From contig CBFHLR010000001.1 in the NCBI GenBank assembly GCA_965656715.1, forward strand, positions 62,001-126,000: a stretch of 64,000 nt of DNA, in the 5' to 3' direction. Of this stretch, positions 53,202 through 62,374 are shown one piece after another. Every line of letters begins with the position of its first letter. The stretch's first letter is position 1. The position numbers and the translations under genes were made by a program. The stretch comes from Coraliomargarita sp965656715 (GTDB lineage Bacteria; Verrucomicrobiota; Verrucomicrobiia; Opitutales; Coraliomargaritaceae). Under the pieces are notes generated by a model that worked only from the letters and a program-made list of their open reading frames with translations, was not told the origin of the DNA and made no database searches.

Positions 53202-54731
53202 ATGAGCCAGCAGCGCACTGCTCGCCCGTCCACGGGTCCCATTCTATCCAATCCAGACGTCGTATTAGTCGGCGGTGGCATCATGAGTGCCACGCTTGGC
53301 ATTATGCTCAAGCGCCTGAATCCGGCGATCACGATTCAAATCGTTGAGGCTTTGCCACGTGTCGCGTTGGAGAGCTCGCATGCTTGGAATAATGCTGGAA
53401 CCGGACACGCCGCGTTGTGTGAACTGAACTACACGCCGCAGAAGAAAGACGGCTCGGTCGATGTTTCCAAGGCGATTCAGATCAACGAGCAGTTCGAAAA
53501 CTCAAAGCATTTCTGGGCTCACTTAATCGAGGAGGGCGTGATTACAGATCCAACGGCATTCATCAAGCGTGTGCCGCATATGAGCTTTGTCTCCGGCAAG
53601 GACGACTGTGAGTTTCTGCGCAAGCGCCACGAGGCGATGAAGAGCAGCCACCTCTTCGATGAGATGGAATACTCTGAGGACTATGCGACCATCAAAGAGT
53701 GGACGCCGCTCCTATGCGATGGACGCTCCGAGGACGATGCGATCGCAGTCACCCGTGTTGAGTCTGGCACAGATTTGAATTTCGGTGCGCTGACCCAGCA
53801 GCTGATTGATCACCTGATCAGTCTGGATGGTGTCGAGCTTGCGATGCAGACGAAGGTCACGGAAATTGACCGCAAGACCGATGGTAAGTGGCGCTTGATT
53901 CTGAATAGTAAGGATGAGGGCGAAGTGAAGCTACGCGCAAAGTTTGCTTTCATTGGTGCCGGTGGGGGATCACTGCACCTCTTGCAGAAGTCCGGTATCG
54001 AAGAAGGTAAGGGCTTTGGTGGCTTCCCTGTGAGTGGGCAATTCCTGGTGTGCACCGATCACGAAGTCATTGATCGTCACGCCGCTAAGGTATACGGCAA
54101 GGCTGCCGTGGGTGCGCCTCCGATGTCGGTGCCGCACCTTGATACGCGCATGATCGATGGCAAGCAGGCCTTGCTCTTTGGGCCGTATGCTGGTTTCTCG
54201 CCGAAATTCCTCAAGGAAGGCTCTTATTTGGATCTACTCAAGTCAGTGAAGTTGGACAACCTGCTGCCGATGCTTGCCGTGGGCCGCGATAACATGTCGC
54301 TGACTCAGTATCTGATTAATGAGTGCCGCAAGAGCCACAAGGATCGTTGTGAGAGTCTGAAGGGGTTCTTCCCGGACGCGAACAAGGATGACTGGAAGCT
54401 GGTTACAGCGGGGCAACGTGTGCAGATCATTAAAAAGTGCGACGACAGCACTGGTAAGCTGCAATTCGGCACCGAAGTGGTTGCTGCGGGTGATGGCTCA
54501 CTTGCTGCGATTCTGGGGGCCTCTCCGGGCGCATCGACCGCGACTTCGATCATCTTGGAAGTGCTTGAGAAGTGCTTTGCAGATGAGATGGCAACCGAGG
54601 AATGGCAAGTTGGCCTAGCGAAGATGGTTCCTGCCTACGGTAAGAGCCTCGCAGCTGACGAAGGTCTGTATCGCGAACTGCGCGGTAAAGCAGATGAGCT
54701 GCTCGGCATCGCTGAAGCTGCCTTGGTCTAG
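53202..54731 (+). CDS. mqo: Malate:quinone oxidoreductase
   Basis: This 509-residue peripheral-membrane flavoprotein oxidises malate to oxaloacetate with quinone reduction. The FAD motif is VVLVGGGIMSATLG, followed by SSHAWNNAGTGHAALCELNYTP given in parts (NNAGTGHAALCELNYTP), MSFVSG, TDLNFGALTQQLI, FIGAGGGSLHLLQKSGI and the C-terminal PAYGKSL. It is very close in plan to bacterial MQO. The ATG at 53202 was chosen (MSQQRTARPS); an in-frame extension to 53121 is leader-like and contains the palindrome. It is convergent with the DUF481 gene. Confidence 0.96.
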   Translation: MSQQRTARPSTGPILSNPDVVLVGGGIMSATLGIMLKRLNPAITIQIVEALPRVALESSHAWNNAGTGHAALCELNYTPQKKDGSVDVSKAIQINEQFENSKHFWAHLIEEGVITDPTAFIKRVPHMSFVSGKDDCEFLRKRHEAMKSSHLFDEMEYSEDYATIKEWTPLLCDGRSEDDAIAVTRVESGTDLNFGALTQQLIDHLISLDGVELAMQTKVTEIDRKTDGKWRLILNSKDEGEVKLRAKFAFIGAGGGSLHLLQKSGIEEGKGFGGFPVSGQFLVCTDHEVIDRHAAKVYGKAAVGAPPMSVPHLDTRMIDGKQALLFGPYAGFSPKFLKEGSYLDLLKSVKLDNLLPMLAVGRDNMSLTQYLINECRKSHKDRCESLKGFFPDANKDDWKLVTAGQRVQIIKKCDDSTGKLQFGTEVVAAGDGSLAAILGASPGASTATSIILEVLEKCFADEMATEEWQVGLAKMVPAYGKSLAADEGLYRELRGKADELLGIAEAALV

Positions 54732-54765
54732 CGGAGCCCCCGCACTGCCTGAATCTTCAGTCCTA

Positions 54766-55794
54766 CTACCAAGTATAGCCAAAGCGGAGGTTGTAGGTTT
54801 CGTCGAGTTCATCGACGTCATCTACAGCACCGCCGTCATATTCGAGTTCGATTTCAACGGCAGTTTCGAAGCCACCAATGAGTGGGAAGCTGATTCCGAT
54901 TGTGGCATTGAGCAGAGTGTCACGTGGGTCAGTCGTGTTTAAGATACCATCATGGGACAAATAAGTGGTGGTGCCAAAGCCTAGTATATTACTGCGCGCA
55001 TCCACATACCACATCAAGCCAAGCCAATCGTCGTTATCGGCGACAAAGTATCTTTCCTTTACCCAAACTGGGCCAAATTCGGCTTCTAATGTCAGCAATT
55101 GGGAATTCCAAAATTCACGTCCAATGTGTGGGCCAATGGTTGTGCGCAAGTCCAAGTCGGCAAAGTCATCATGCTCAGCCATGGTTTTAACACCCCAGTA
55201 GTCTTGACCTCCGTATTCAAAAAAGCGGTCGTATTTGAAAAGCAGATCCCAATTGTCGGTTTTCTTCGCACCGCCGGATTCTTCATATTCAAAGGCACCT
55301 CGGATTGTGTAGCGGTCCCAGAGGCTGCGCCATGATGTGCTCGCTTTGATGTCCCAATCATCTGAGTCTGAGTTACCACGTTCGTATTCGACTGCGACAC
55401 TGATACTTCCGGTCCAATCATAGCCCTCGCCGAGTTTCCATGGCTCGGGGTTGACCATTTCGATGTCTTCTGCGGCAAAGAGTGCGGAGGACTCGCCCTC
55501 GGTTTTGACCAGCATGGCTGTCTCAGTGGAAATAATCTGCTTTTCCCGATGCACAGTGCCGTCTTCCATCAAGAGGGTGACCGCTTCGTCGGTAGTAATG
55601 CGCTCGATGTTATCTTGAGTAATTGTAATTTGCCCAGCGAAGGGAGTGTTAAATACGACTAACTCACTTTCTGCACTCACCAGCTCACCAATTAGGACTG
55701 AGCCATTTTTCATTCTCAGTTCGTCGGCATTGAGAATGGGGCATAGAGCCATAGTCGTGTAAGCACCGTATCGAAGAAGTGTTCGATTCAACAT
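54766..55794 (-). CDS. DUF481-family outer-membrane protein
   Basis: This 342-residue protein has a signal-like N-terminus (ends near ILNA), a short SHD1-like stretch (RMKNGSVLIGELVSAESELVV in part), and a C-terminal region of alternating aromatic strands (YDWTGSISVAVEYERGN, LDLRTTIGPHIGREF, YNLRFGYTW). This is typical of DUF481 outer-membrane barrels; the final Trp fits a C-terminal OMP signal. Function unknown. It is divergent from hisC, with 116 bp between starts. Confidence 0.85.
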   Translation of the reverse strand: MLNRTLLRYGAYTTMALCPILNADELRMKNGSVLIGELVSAESELVVFNTPFAGQITITQDNIERITTDEAVTLLMEDGTVHREKQIISTETAMLVKTEGESSALFAAEDIEMVNPEPWKLGEGYDWTGSISVAVEYERGNSDSDDWDIKASTSWRSLWDRYTIRGAFEYEESGGAKKTDNWDLLFKYDRFFEYGGQDYWGVKTMAEHDDFADLDLRTTIGPHIGREFWNSQLLTLEAEFGPVWVKERYFVADNDDWLGLMWYVDARSNILGFGTTTYLSHDGILNTTDPRDTLLNATIGISFPLIGGFETAVEIELEYDGGAVDDVDELDETYNLRFGYTW

Positions 55795-55910
55795 TTTTTG
55801 GTTTCCAATAGTCAGGGTAAATAGTGTTTATAGGAAGCCATAGGTTAGATTGTAGAAAACTCAACATAGATTCACATAATGAGTTTCTGCGATGCCAGCC
55901 TCTTAGAATT

Positions 55911-56983
55911 ATGAAAAAGACATTTGATGCCCAAAACAACGCGTTGCCGCACATTCAGGCGCTCCATGCCTATGTGCCTGGTGATCAGCCACAAGGCGAA
56001 GGTTGGGTGAAGCTGAATACCAACGAGAACCCGTATCCACCGTCTCCGAAAGTAGCAGAAGCCGTTGCTGCACAAGTGGATCACTTACGCCTTTACCCAG
56101 ATCCTGTCAGCGCAGAACTGCGCGCGACTATCGGTGAGCGCTATGGAATGAGCGGTGCCAATGTAATCATCGGTAACGGCTCGGACAATATACTCGATTT
56201 AATTACCCGTTGCTACGTCTGCGAACCGGGCGCGGGCCACACGGTGCCGAGTTATTCACTGTATCCCGTGGTGGCCGGTATGTCTGGGCAGGGCTTAGTC
56301 GACGTAGAGTTCGACCGCTCGATGACCTTGAATGTGGCAGCGATGGCTGCGACCAAGGCTAAAGTCTTTTTCCTCACCAATCCAAATGCACCGACAGGTG
56401 TGGCGTTTTCGTTGGCCGAAATCGAAGCCGCACTGCAAGCAATCGATGGCTTGCTGGTGGTCGATGAGGCCTACGTTGATTTTGGCGGTGAGACCGCGAT
56501 CCCGCTGCTTAAGGATTACGAAAACCTGATAGTCGTGCGCACCTTCTCGAAGTCATACGGCTTGGCGGGAATGCGAGTAGGCTTCGCCTTGGCGAGTGAG
56601 AGCATCATCTCCATGCTGGACCGAGTTCGCGATGCCTACAACCTCGACCGCGTCGCGCAAGCTGCGGCAAAGGCGGCCTTTGAGGATGAAGCTTACTTTG
56701 AAGCGCAGCGTCAGAAGGTAATCGCCACCCGCGAAGCGACGCGTGCCAAGCTGGATGCGCTTGACTGGTTTACCTATCCGTCTGCGGCGAACTTACTCTT
56801 CACCGAGCCGAAGAACGCCGCCGGTGAAAGTGGGGCGGCAGTGGCTGCATCCTTGTTTGAACATTTGAAATCCGAGCGCGTCTTGGTGCGCTATTTCCCG
56901 AAGCATCCTTTAACTTGCGCTTTTATCCGCGTTAGCATAGGAACCGATGCTCAAATGGAAGCCTTCTTAACGTCTGTCGAATC

Positions 56984-57002
<19 letters not shown>
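55911..57002 (+). CDS. hisC: Histidinol-phosphate aminotransferase
   Basis: This 363-residue PLP enzyme makes histidinol phosphate from imidazole-acetol phosphate and glutamate. It has GWVKLNTNENPYPPSP, IIGNGSDNILDLI, FLTNPNAPTG, VVDEAYVDFGG, the PLP-Lys motif TFSKSYGLAGMRVG and the C-terminal FIRVSIGTDAQ. The ATG at 55911 matches the family N-terminus. Its last 19 bases overlap the start of hisB, which indicates translational coupling. Confidence 0.97.
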
Positions 57003-57586
<584 letters not shown>

Positions 57587-57590
57587 ACGT

Positions 57591-57710
57591 GATTGTGTAG
57601 GGCCTTTCTTGCCGTTTCGACAAACTCAAGGCCCTGGGCTCTCGAAGGGTAAAGTGCCGCTGCCGTTTTGTCGTTCTATTCAGCGGCATCGTGCAAGCAC
57701 GTGCCCTACA
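57591..57710. repeat. Intergenic element with terminal inverted repeats after hisB
   Basis: GATTGTGTAGGGC (57591-57603) is repeated inverted as GCCCTACAATC (57703-57713) with a two-base difference. Inside are further short symmetries (GCACGTGCTTGC-type at 57690-57704, and GCCGCTGCC/GGCAGCGGC-like). At 120 bp with no ORF, it looks like a miniature repeat or an intergenic palindromic family. It is flanked on the right by a terminator. Confidence 0.5.
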
Positions 57711-57732
57711 ATCTAGTTCTTATGTGGACACA

Positions 57733-57767
57733 AAAAATGCGCCCCGATTTATCGAGGGCGCATTTTA
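57733..57767. terminator. Bidirectional terminator between hisB and the secreted unknown
   Basis: AAAATGCGCCC (57734-57744) pairs with GGGCGCATTTT (57756-57766) around a loop that itself has CGAT/ATCG. A-rich and T-rich tracts on both sides let it serve the convergent gene at 57786 as well as hisB. Confidence 0.85.
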
Positions 57768-57785
57768 AATTAGAGGCGGTGTGCC

Positions 57786-58328
57786 TTAGAGGCGCTTCTT
57801 GTGCTTTTTGTAGGGGCCACCTTTGCCACCTGCTGTTGGGATGCCGTCGCCTGCACGGATCTTGCCCTTCGCTTCTTCAACTTTTTGAAGGATCAATTCA
57901 TGGGCATTGCCAGATTCGTCGATGTAGACGTGGCCTTTAGCAAGTTGGTGAAACGTCCCGGACAGGCTCTTGGTGTCAACGCGATCTTCGGTGCTGTTCT
58001 TGTTGTGCTCACGGTCAGGTATGGTGCCATACTTGTTCACAAATGAGCTGGCATCGGCTTCAAGCACAGCGACTACGATTACGCCGCCATGGACTTTATT
58101 TTTGTCGTCAAATGTGTTTGCGATGAAGAAAGCGACTCCGGGGACTTGTGGGCCACCATTGATGCGCTTTACATGCGTGCAATCGACATCAGCGCTTTGA
58201 CCGTCGAACTGCTCTGGCTGGCTCTTATAGTGGCGAGCGGAGTCCGTGCTTGCGTCGCTACCTGCGAAGACGGTGCTAACGAGGCATGCGCTTAAAACTG
58301 CGAGGAGTGTTTTGGATGACTTTTTCAT
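57786..58328 (-). CDS. Secreted protein of unknown function with basic tail
   Basis: This 180-residue protein has a clear signal peptide (MKKSSKTLLAVLSACLVSTVFA, in part; cleavage near VFAGS). The mature part has two Cys (in VDCTH only one is internal), Asp/Asn-rich loops (PDREHNKNSTEDRVDTKS) and a C-terminal GGKGGPYKKHKKRL. KVHGGVIVVAVLEADASSFVNKYG is a strand-helix core. The family is not recognised. It follows a strong terminator and stands alone on its strand. Confidence 0.75.
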   Translation of the reverse strand: MKKSSKTLLAVLSACLVSTVFAGSDASTDSARHYKSQPEQFDGQSADVDCTHVKRINGGPQVPGVAFFIANTFDDKNKVHGGVIVVAVLEADASSFVNKYGTIPDREHNKNSTEDRVDTKSLSGTFHQLAKGHVYIDESGNAHELILQKVEEAKGKIRAGDGIPTAGGKGGPYKKHKKRL

Positions 58329-58488
58329 ATGTATGCTTGTTTAGTATGGAATAATTGAAGAGTTCGCAGCAGGTATCGCTTGCCATAAAGTAAAGTTTCA
58401 TAAAAAGAGATTTTTTTCAAATTTGGGCTCTTGGCTACGGTCTAGGAGCCCCGAAAGAGGAGTGACAATCAGAGTCGGAGGATCTTGT

Positions 58489-60126
58489 ATGCAGAGAATG
58501 ATGCGACAGTTCTTAACCGCCCTAGCTCTATTTTTCTTCTCCTTTTCAGGTTTACCGCTGCATGCGCAGGTATCTGATTCGAATGGAGATGATACGATTT
58601 TAGTCCGTTCGCTCGATGAAGAAAATGCACCGTTTGATGTGCGGGATAAGTTGCGACGCACGACGCCGCAATCGACATACTCTAATTTTATGCGCAATGC
58701 AGAAGCGGGGCGTTACGACGTTGCTGCGCAATATTTGGATATCTATGGGCTGACTGCAGAAACGCGCGAGGAGTATAAGCCCGAGGAACTTGCTCGCGCT
58801 TTAAAGATTATACTGGATCATCTATTTGCCAGGATGCCTGAGCTTTCGAATTCCGCGATGGGGTATTCGGATGATGGTGTGCCCCCTAGCTTGGAATGGT
58901 TGGCAGACGTTAGAGTCGTGGATGATTATGCAGAGATCCTAATGCGCCGTCTAAATCTAGGAGATGGCACCCAAGTATGGTTGTTTGCTGCCGATACATT
59001 AGAATGGCTTCCGGAACTGTATGAAGTGTATGGCTACTCTCCATGGGAGCAAAAACTGGTTCAATTCTTCGATGGTAGGAACTTCCTTGGGATCGGGTTG
59101 TGGCTGTGGTTTGTCGGGACGGTGATCACACTAATTTGCTTCCTTGTGTCGTGGGGAGTGGTGTCACTTCTATTCAAGCTGAACCGAATCAAAGATGAAC
59201 GCTATAATGCTGCGATTCGTCAGCTGCTGTATGGCCCAGCATGGGTCTCTCTTGGCTTTCTGCTACAGAACTACTGGGTGCTCAATCTGACGCTCGATGC
59301 GGCGCTTCGTGAGTTGGTGGAACTAGGGCCTATGCGTGTGTGGGCACAGGCGTGGTTTGTGTCACGTCTATTTCAGTTTGTGTTTATTTATTTCGATCGC
59401 CGCTATCGTTCTCAGGGACGTGATGTTGCCGCGGTGTTGCTCCGTCCATTGTTAACGATGGTTCGGATTACTTGGTATACCAGCGTCACCATCTATTTAC
59501 TGCACCGGGCAGGGGTAAATATTTCCGCGATGATCGCCGGTCTGGGTATTGGTGGTATGGCCGTTGCGTTGGCCTCGCAGGACACGTTGAAAAACCTATT
59601 CGGTAGTTTGATGATTCTTGGCGATAAGCCCTTTATTGTCGGGCAACGTGTCGTGGTAAATGGCTACGACGGTGTCGTTGAGGAGATCGGTATTCGCTCA
59701 ACTAAGTTGCGCCTACTCAATGGTCACCAGACTTCGATTCCGAACGATATTATCTCACGAGTAGAAGTAGAGAATATTGGCTCTCGGCCCTTTATTCGTT
59801 GCTTGATGAAGGTCACCTTGCCCTTTGATACGGCTCCAGATAAACTGGAAGAATCGGTGAAGATCGTAGAGGGCCTGCTTGAAAACCACGAAGGGATGCG
59901 CAGCGATTTTCCGCCGCGCGTCTATCTAAGCGAAGTCGCTAAGACTGGATTCCAGCTGTTGATTATCTTTTGGTATCACCCTGCAGACTACTGGATGTAT
60001 CAAGAATACTGCCAAAAGTTTAATCTTAGCTTAGCAAAGAGCTTCGAAGAGTCGGGTATCCGCTTCGCGCTGCCAGCACAGGATCTGTATATGCGTGAGC
60101 CTGAAGAGAAGAAGATGACGAGTTAA
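58489..60126 (+). CDS. MscS-family mechanosensitive channel
   Basis: This 545-residue protein has a signal peptide (1-27, before QVSDSNGDD), a periplasmic domain (about 28-185), three or more membrane helices (200-345) and an MscS pore. GIGGMAVALASQDTLKNLFGS is the TM3 pore helix, followed by DKPFIVGQRVVVNGYDGVVEEIGIRSTKLR and a C-terminal cytoplasmic vestibule (FWYHPADYWMYQEY). It opens under membrane tension to release solutes. A good Shine-Dalgarno sequence (GGAGG about 7 nt upstream) selects the ATG at 58489 over an earlier ATG. It abuts convergent moaD. Confidence 0.92.
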   Translation: MQRMMRQFLTALALFFFSFSGLPLHAQVSDSNGDDTILVRSLDEENAPFDVRDKLRRTTPQSTYSNFMRNAEAGRYDVAAQYLDIYGLTAETREEYKPEELARALKIILDHLFARMPELSNSAMGYSDDGVPPSLEWLADVRVVDDYAEILMRRLNLGDGTQVWLFAADTLEWLPELYEVYGYSPWEQKLVQFFDGRNFLGIGLWLWFVGTVITLICFLVSWGVVSLLFKLNRIKDERYNAAIRQLLYGPAWVSLGFLLQNYWVLNLTLDAALRELVELGPMRVWAQAWFVSRLFQFVFIYFDRRYRSQGRDVAAVLLRPLLTMVRITWYTSVTIYLLHRAGVNISAMIAGLGIGGMAVALASQDTLKNLFGSLMILGDKPFIVGQRVVVNGYDGVVEEIGIRSTKLRLLNGHQTSIPNDIISRVEVENIGSRPFIRCLMKVTLPFDTAPDKLEESVKIVEGLLENHEGMRSDFPPRVYLSEVAKTGFQLLIIFWYHPADYWMYQEYCQKFNLSLAKSFEESGIRFALPAQDLYMREPEEKKMTS

Positions 60127-60366
60127 TCACCCTCCGGTCATTGGCGGCAGGAATGCAATCTCATCGCCATCGTTGAGTTCCGTCTCATGTGCAGAGAGCT
60201 GGTGGTTGATCGCCACCTGAAGCTGTGTGAAGCTGTGCGGGAATTGATACTCGGCTTTGAGGCTTTCGTAGAGCCTCTCTGCAGAGGTATCTGTGAGTGT
60301 GCGAGACTCTTCGGTTTTTCCGGCAAGGTCGGCAAGCTGTGCGAAGTAGAGAATCTTAATGGTCAT
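60127..60366 (-). CDS. moaD: Molybdopterin synthase small subunit MoaD
   Basis: This 79-residue ubiquitin-fold sulfur carrier ends in LPPMTGG; its terminal Gly-Gly is thiocarboxylated and supplies sulfur to precursor Z. It has IKILYFAQLADLAGK and NDGDEIAFLPP typical of MoaD. MoaE is not in this window. It is the most 3' gene of a minus-strand Moco run and abuts the MscS gene's stop. Confidence 0.92.
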   Translation of the reverse strand: MTIKILYFAQLADLAGKTEESRTLTDTSAERLYESLKAEYQFPHSFTQLQVAINHQLSAHETELNDGDEIAFLPPMTGG

Positions 60367-60407
60367 AACAGTCCTGTAGGCCTCATGCCTACTTTTTTAT
60401 TTGTAAT

Positions 60408-60926
60408 CTATTTAGAGAGTTTCGTCATCCAGTTGCTAATGGACCTAGCTTTGAGTATCAGAATGAGAAGCAAGCCCATGCGAATGGTGCCTTCGAGCAT
60501 GGGTATGTTGTAAACGCTTTCGACGCTGCCAACGGGGGCTCCTTGTTCTTTCATCCATGCCATGACTATGCCGATGTAACCTGGCACTGTGGTGTAAATT
60601 GAATATGCTGCGATGGTCAATAAGCCAACATGAAGCAGGGCAGCGACTTCAATGCTTCCAGAGGAGATCACGGTGTGATCTTCTTTGAATAGGAATTGTG
60701 CGATCTTATTCGCAAATAGTATCAGCGCGAAGGTAAATACAAGGTAGACGACTCCAGCTAGGATCGCTACACCGAGCGTGCCGAGCATGGCGCTGCTATG
60801 ACCACTTTTGAATACCGAGATTAGAGCGTAGAGCGATCCTCCCCCGATATAAGCACTTGAGAACAAGAATAGGTAATACACTGCGATGACTCGCAGTAAA
60901 ACAACAAACAGGGCACGCTGATTCAT
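60408..60926 (-). CDS. Four-helix membrane protein of unknown function within the Moco cluster
   Basis: This 172-residue protein has about four membrane helices (10-30, 45-70, 90-110, 145-165) joined by short charged loops (FKEDHTVISSG, MAWMKEQGAPVGSVES). It does not resemble a molybdate transporter such as ModB. It begins 10 bp after mobA and is followed by moaD in 41 bp, so it is probably co-transcribed with Moco genes. Function unknown. Confidence 0.7.
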   Translation of the reverse strand: MNQRALFVVLLRVIAVYYLFLFSSAYIGGGSLYALISVFKSGHSSAMLGTLGVAILAGVVYLVFTFALILFANKIAQFLFKEDHTVISSGSIEVAALLHVGLLTIAAYSIYTTVPGYIGIVMAWMKEQGAPVGSVESVYNIPMLEGTIRMGLLLILILKARSISNWMTKLSK

Positions 60927-60936
60927 AGATTTGGGC

Positions 60937-61524
60937 TTATTGATTGCGAAGCGCTTTAAATTCTTCGGCGGTATTGATGTTGTCCAAGCTGCGTGGGTCG
61001 TCTTGTTCGATCAGGCGCGCATCTTGAACGATGAGCAGCTTGCGCGGGCTGCTATTGCCAAGCTCTAGTGTGAGTTCGAGTAAGCCAGTGCCACTGCCGC
61101 TTGGGTAGATCGCACAGAGTGGCTCGGGGAGGCCATCGTGACTGCTACGATATGCGGTGAGTCGTGGGGCTTCGGCTTGAAACTTGCGAATGAGTTTTTC
61201 GAGTGCTGCCTGTGTGAGGTTTGGCAAGTCGCATGCGAGCACTAACCAATGTGCTTGGGAGTGTGCCTGCATGGCAGATAGAATACCGCAGAGTGGACCC
61301 TTAGCGGCATCGACTGAATCGTAGATCGCCTCAGTTCCGTTGGGTATTGGAAAGGCTTGTTCGCTACGCTGCGAAACAAAGACTTTTGAGCAGACGGTTT
61401 GGAGGACTTCGGAGCTGCGCTCCAGTTGGGTCTGCTTACCATCGTAACTGAGCAAGGCTTTGTCGCTGCCCATGCGCTGGCTTTTGCCGCCAACTAAGAG
61501 CAGCCCGTAAATCAGTGTATCCAT
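60937..61524 (-). CDS. mobA: Molybdenum cofactor guanylyltransferase
   Basis: This 195-residue nucleotidyltransferase adds GMP to Mo-molybdopterin. It has the family's N-terminal LLLVGGKSQRMGSDKALL (with VGG where many have AGG), VLACDLPNLT with the metal-binding Asp, and EPLCAIYPSG. Its ATG shares its A with the TAA stop of moaC (TAATG), a sign of translational coupling. Confidence 0.92.
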   Translation of the reverse strand: MDTLIYGLLLVGGKSQRMGSDKALLSYDGKQTQLERSSEVLQTVCSKVFVSQRSEQAFPIPNGTEAIYDSVDAAKGPLCGILSAMQAHSQAHWLVLACDLPNLTQAALEKLIRKFQAEAPRLTAYRSSHDGLPEPLCAIYPSGSGTGLLELTLELGNSSPRKLLIVQDARLIEQDDPRSLDNINTAEEFKALRNQ

Positions 61525-61997
61525 TACGATGGTTTGAAATCGCTTTTACCTCCGGTCTTCTCGACCAAGCGTGTGTGCTCGATCACGATCTCTTTGGAGA
61601 CGGCTTTACACATGTCGTAGATGGTCAACGCTGCAACCGAAGATGCAGTCAACGCTTCCATTTCGACACCGGTTTGGTCGAGCACTTTGACGCGTGCCTC
61701 GATGCGCAGACGCTCAGAGTCAGATGGCTCAATGTTAATCTTGACCGACTTCAAGTTCAGAGGATGGCAAAAGGGGATGAGTTCCGAGGTCTTCTTGGCC
61801 GCCATGGTTCCGGCGATGATCGCGGTGTCTAAAATGGGGCCTTTCTTCGAGCCCCAGTTGGCTTCTTCGAAAGCTGCCATGATCTCTTTGCCTAGATAGA
61901 CACTACTTTCAGCGATGGCGATACGCTCGGTGATGCCTTTGCTTGAGACGTCGACCATGGTTGGGCGTTGGTCTTTATCGATATGTGTGAAGTCCAT
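61524..61997 (-). CDS. moaC: Cyclic pyranopterin monophosphate synthase
   Basis: This 157-residue enzyme works after MoaA to form cyclic pyranopterin monophosphate. It has FTHIDKDQRPTMVDVSSK, GPILDTAIIAGTMAAKKTSELIPFCHPL given in part (KKTSELIPFCHPL), GVEMEALTASSVAALTIYDMCKA and VEKTGGKSDF, all characteristic. It overlaps mobA by one base and is 18 bp downstream of the coiled-coil gene. Confidence 0.97.
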   Translation of the reverse strand: MDFTHIDKDQRPTMVDVSSKGITERIAIAESSVYLGKEIMAAFEEANWGSKKGPILDTAIIAGTMAAKKTSELIPFCHPLNLKSVKINIEPSDSERLRIEARVKVLDQTGVEMEALTASSVAALTIYDMCKAVSKEIVIEHTRLVEKTGGKSDFKPS

Positions 61998-62015
61998 GTG
62001 ATTGTCTGCTGTTAG

Positions 62016-62321
62016 TTATGCGATTGGGCCGTTGTGCTTTCCATCAACTTGTCCGTCTTCGGCATCGATCAGACAGACCATGCGATTGAGCTCATCATGA
62101 GTAATGACATTCTTGTTCGCTAGAATTCGTATCAATGAGGACAAATATAGCTTGAGCTCCATATTCTCGGTTTCGAGTTCGCGGATTTTTCGATCTTGCG
62201 AGGCATCTCTACGGCCGCTGCTTCCTAGTTCTCGTCGGATACGTGAGATGTCTTCTTCGGTGTCAGCGATGTCGAGCCGGTTGCCAATGTCTCCAAGTAA
62301 TAATGTGCGTCCCCATCCCAT
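62016..62321 (-). CDS. Small coiled-coil protein of unknown function in the Moco cluster
   Basis: This 101-residue soluble protein has a central heptad stretch (DISRIRRELG, DRKIRELETENMELKLYLSSL) likely to form a coiled coil, flanked by MGWGRTLLLGDIGNRLDI and an acidic C-terminus. I cannot link it to a known Moco factor. It starts 53 bp after moeA and 18 bp before moaC on the same strand, so it is likely co-expressed with Moco genes. Confidence 0.65.
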   Translation of the reverse strand: MGWGRTLLLGDIGNRLDIADTEEDISRIRRELGSSGRRDASQDRKIRELETENMELKLYLSSLIRILANKNVITHDELNRMVCLIDAEDGQVDGKHNGPIA

Positions 62322-62374
62322 AGTATTTTAACTTAGATTGTATGTTTCTGATTCGGTAAGTCTGGTGAGTATAG

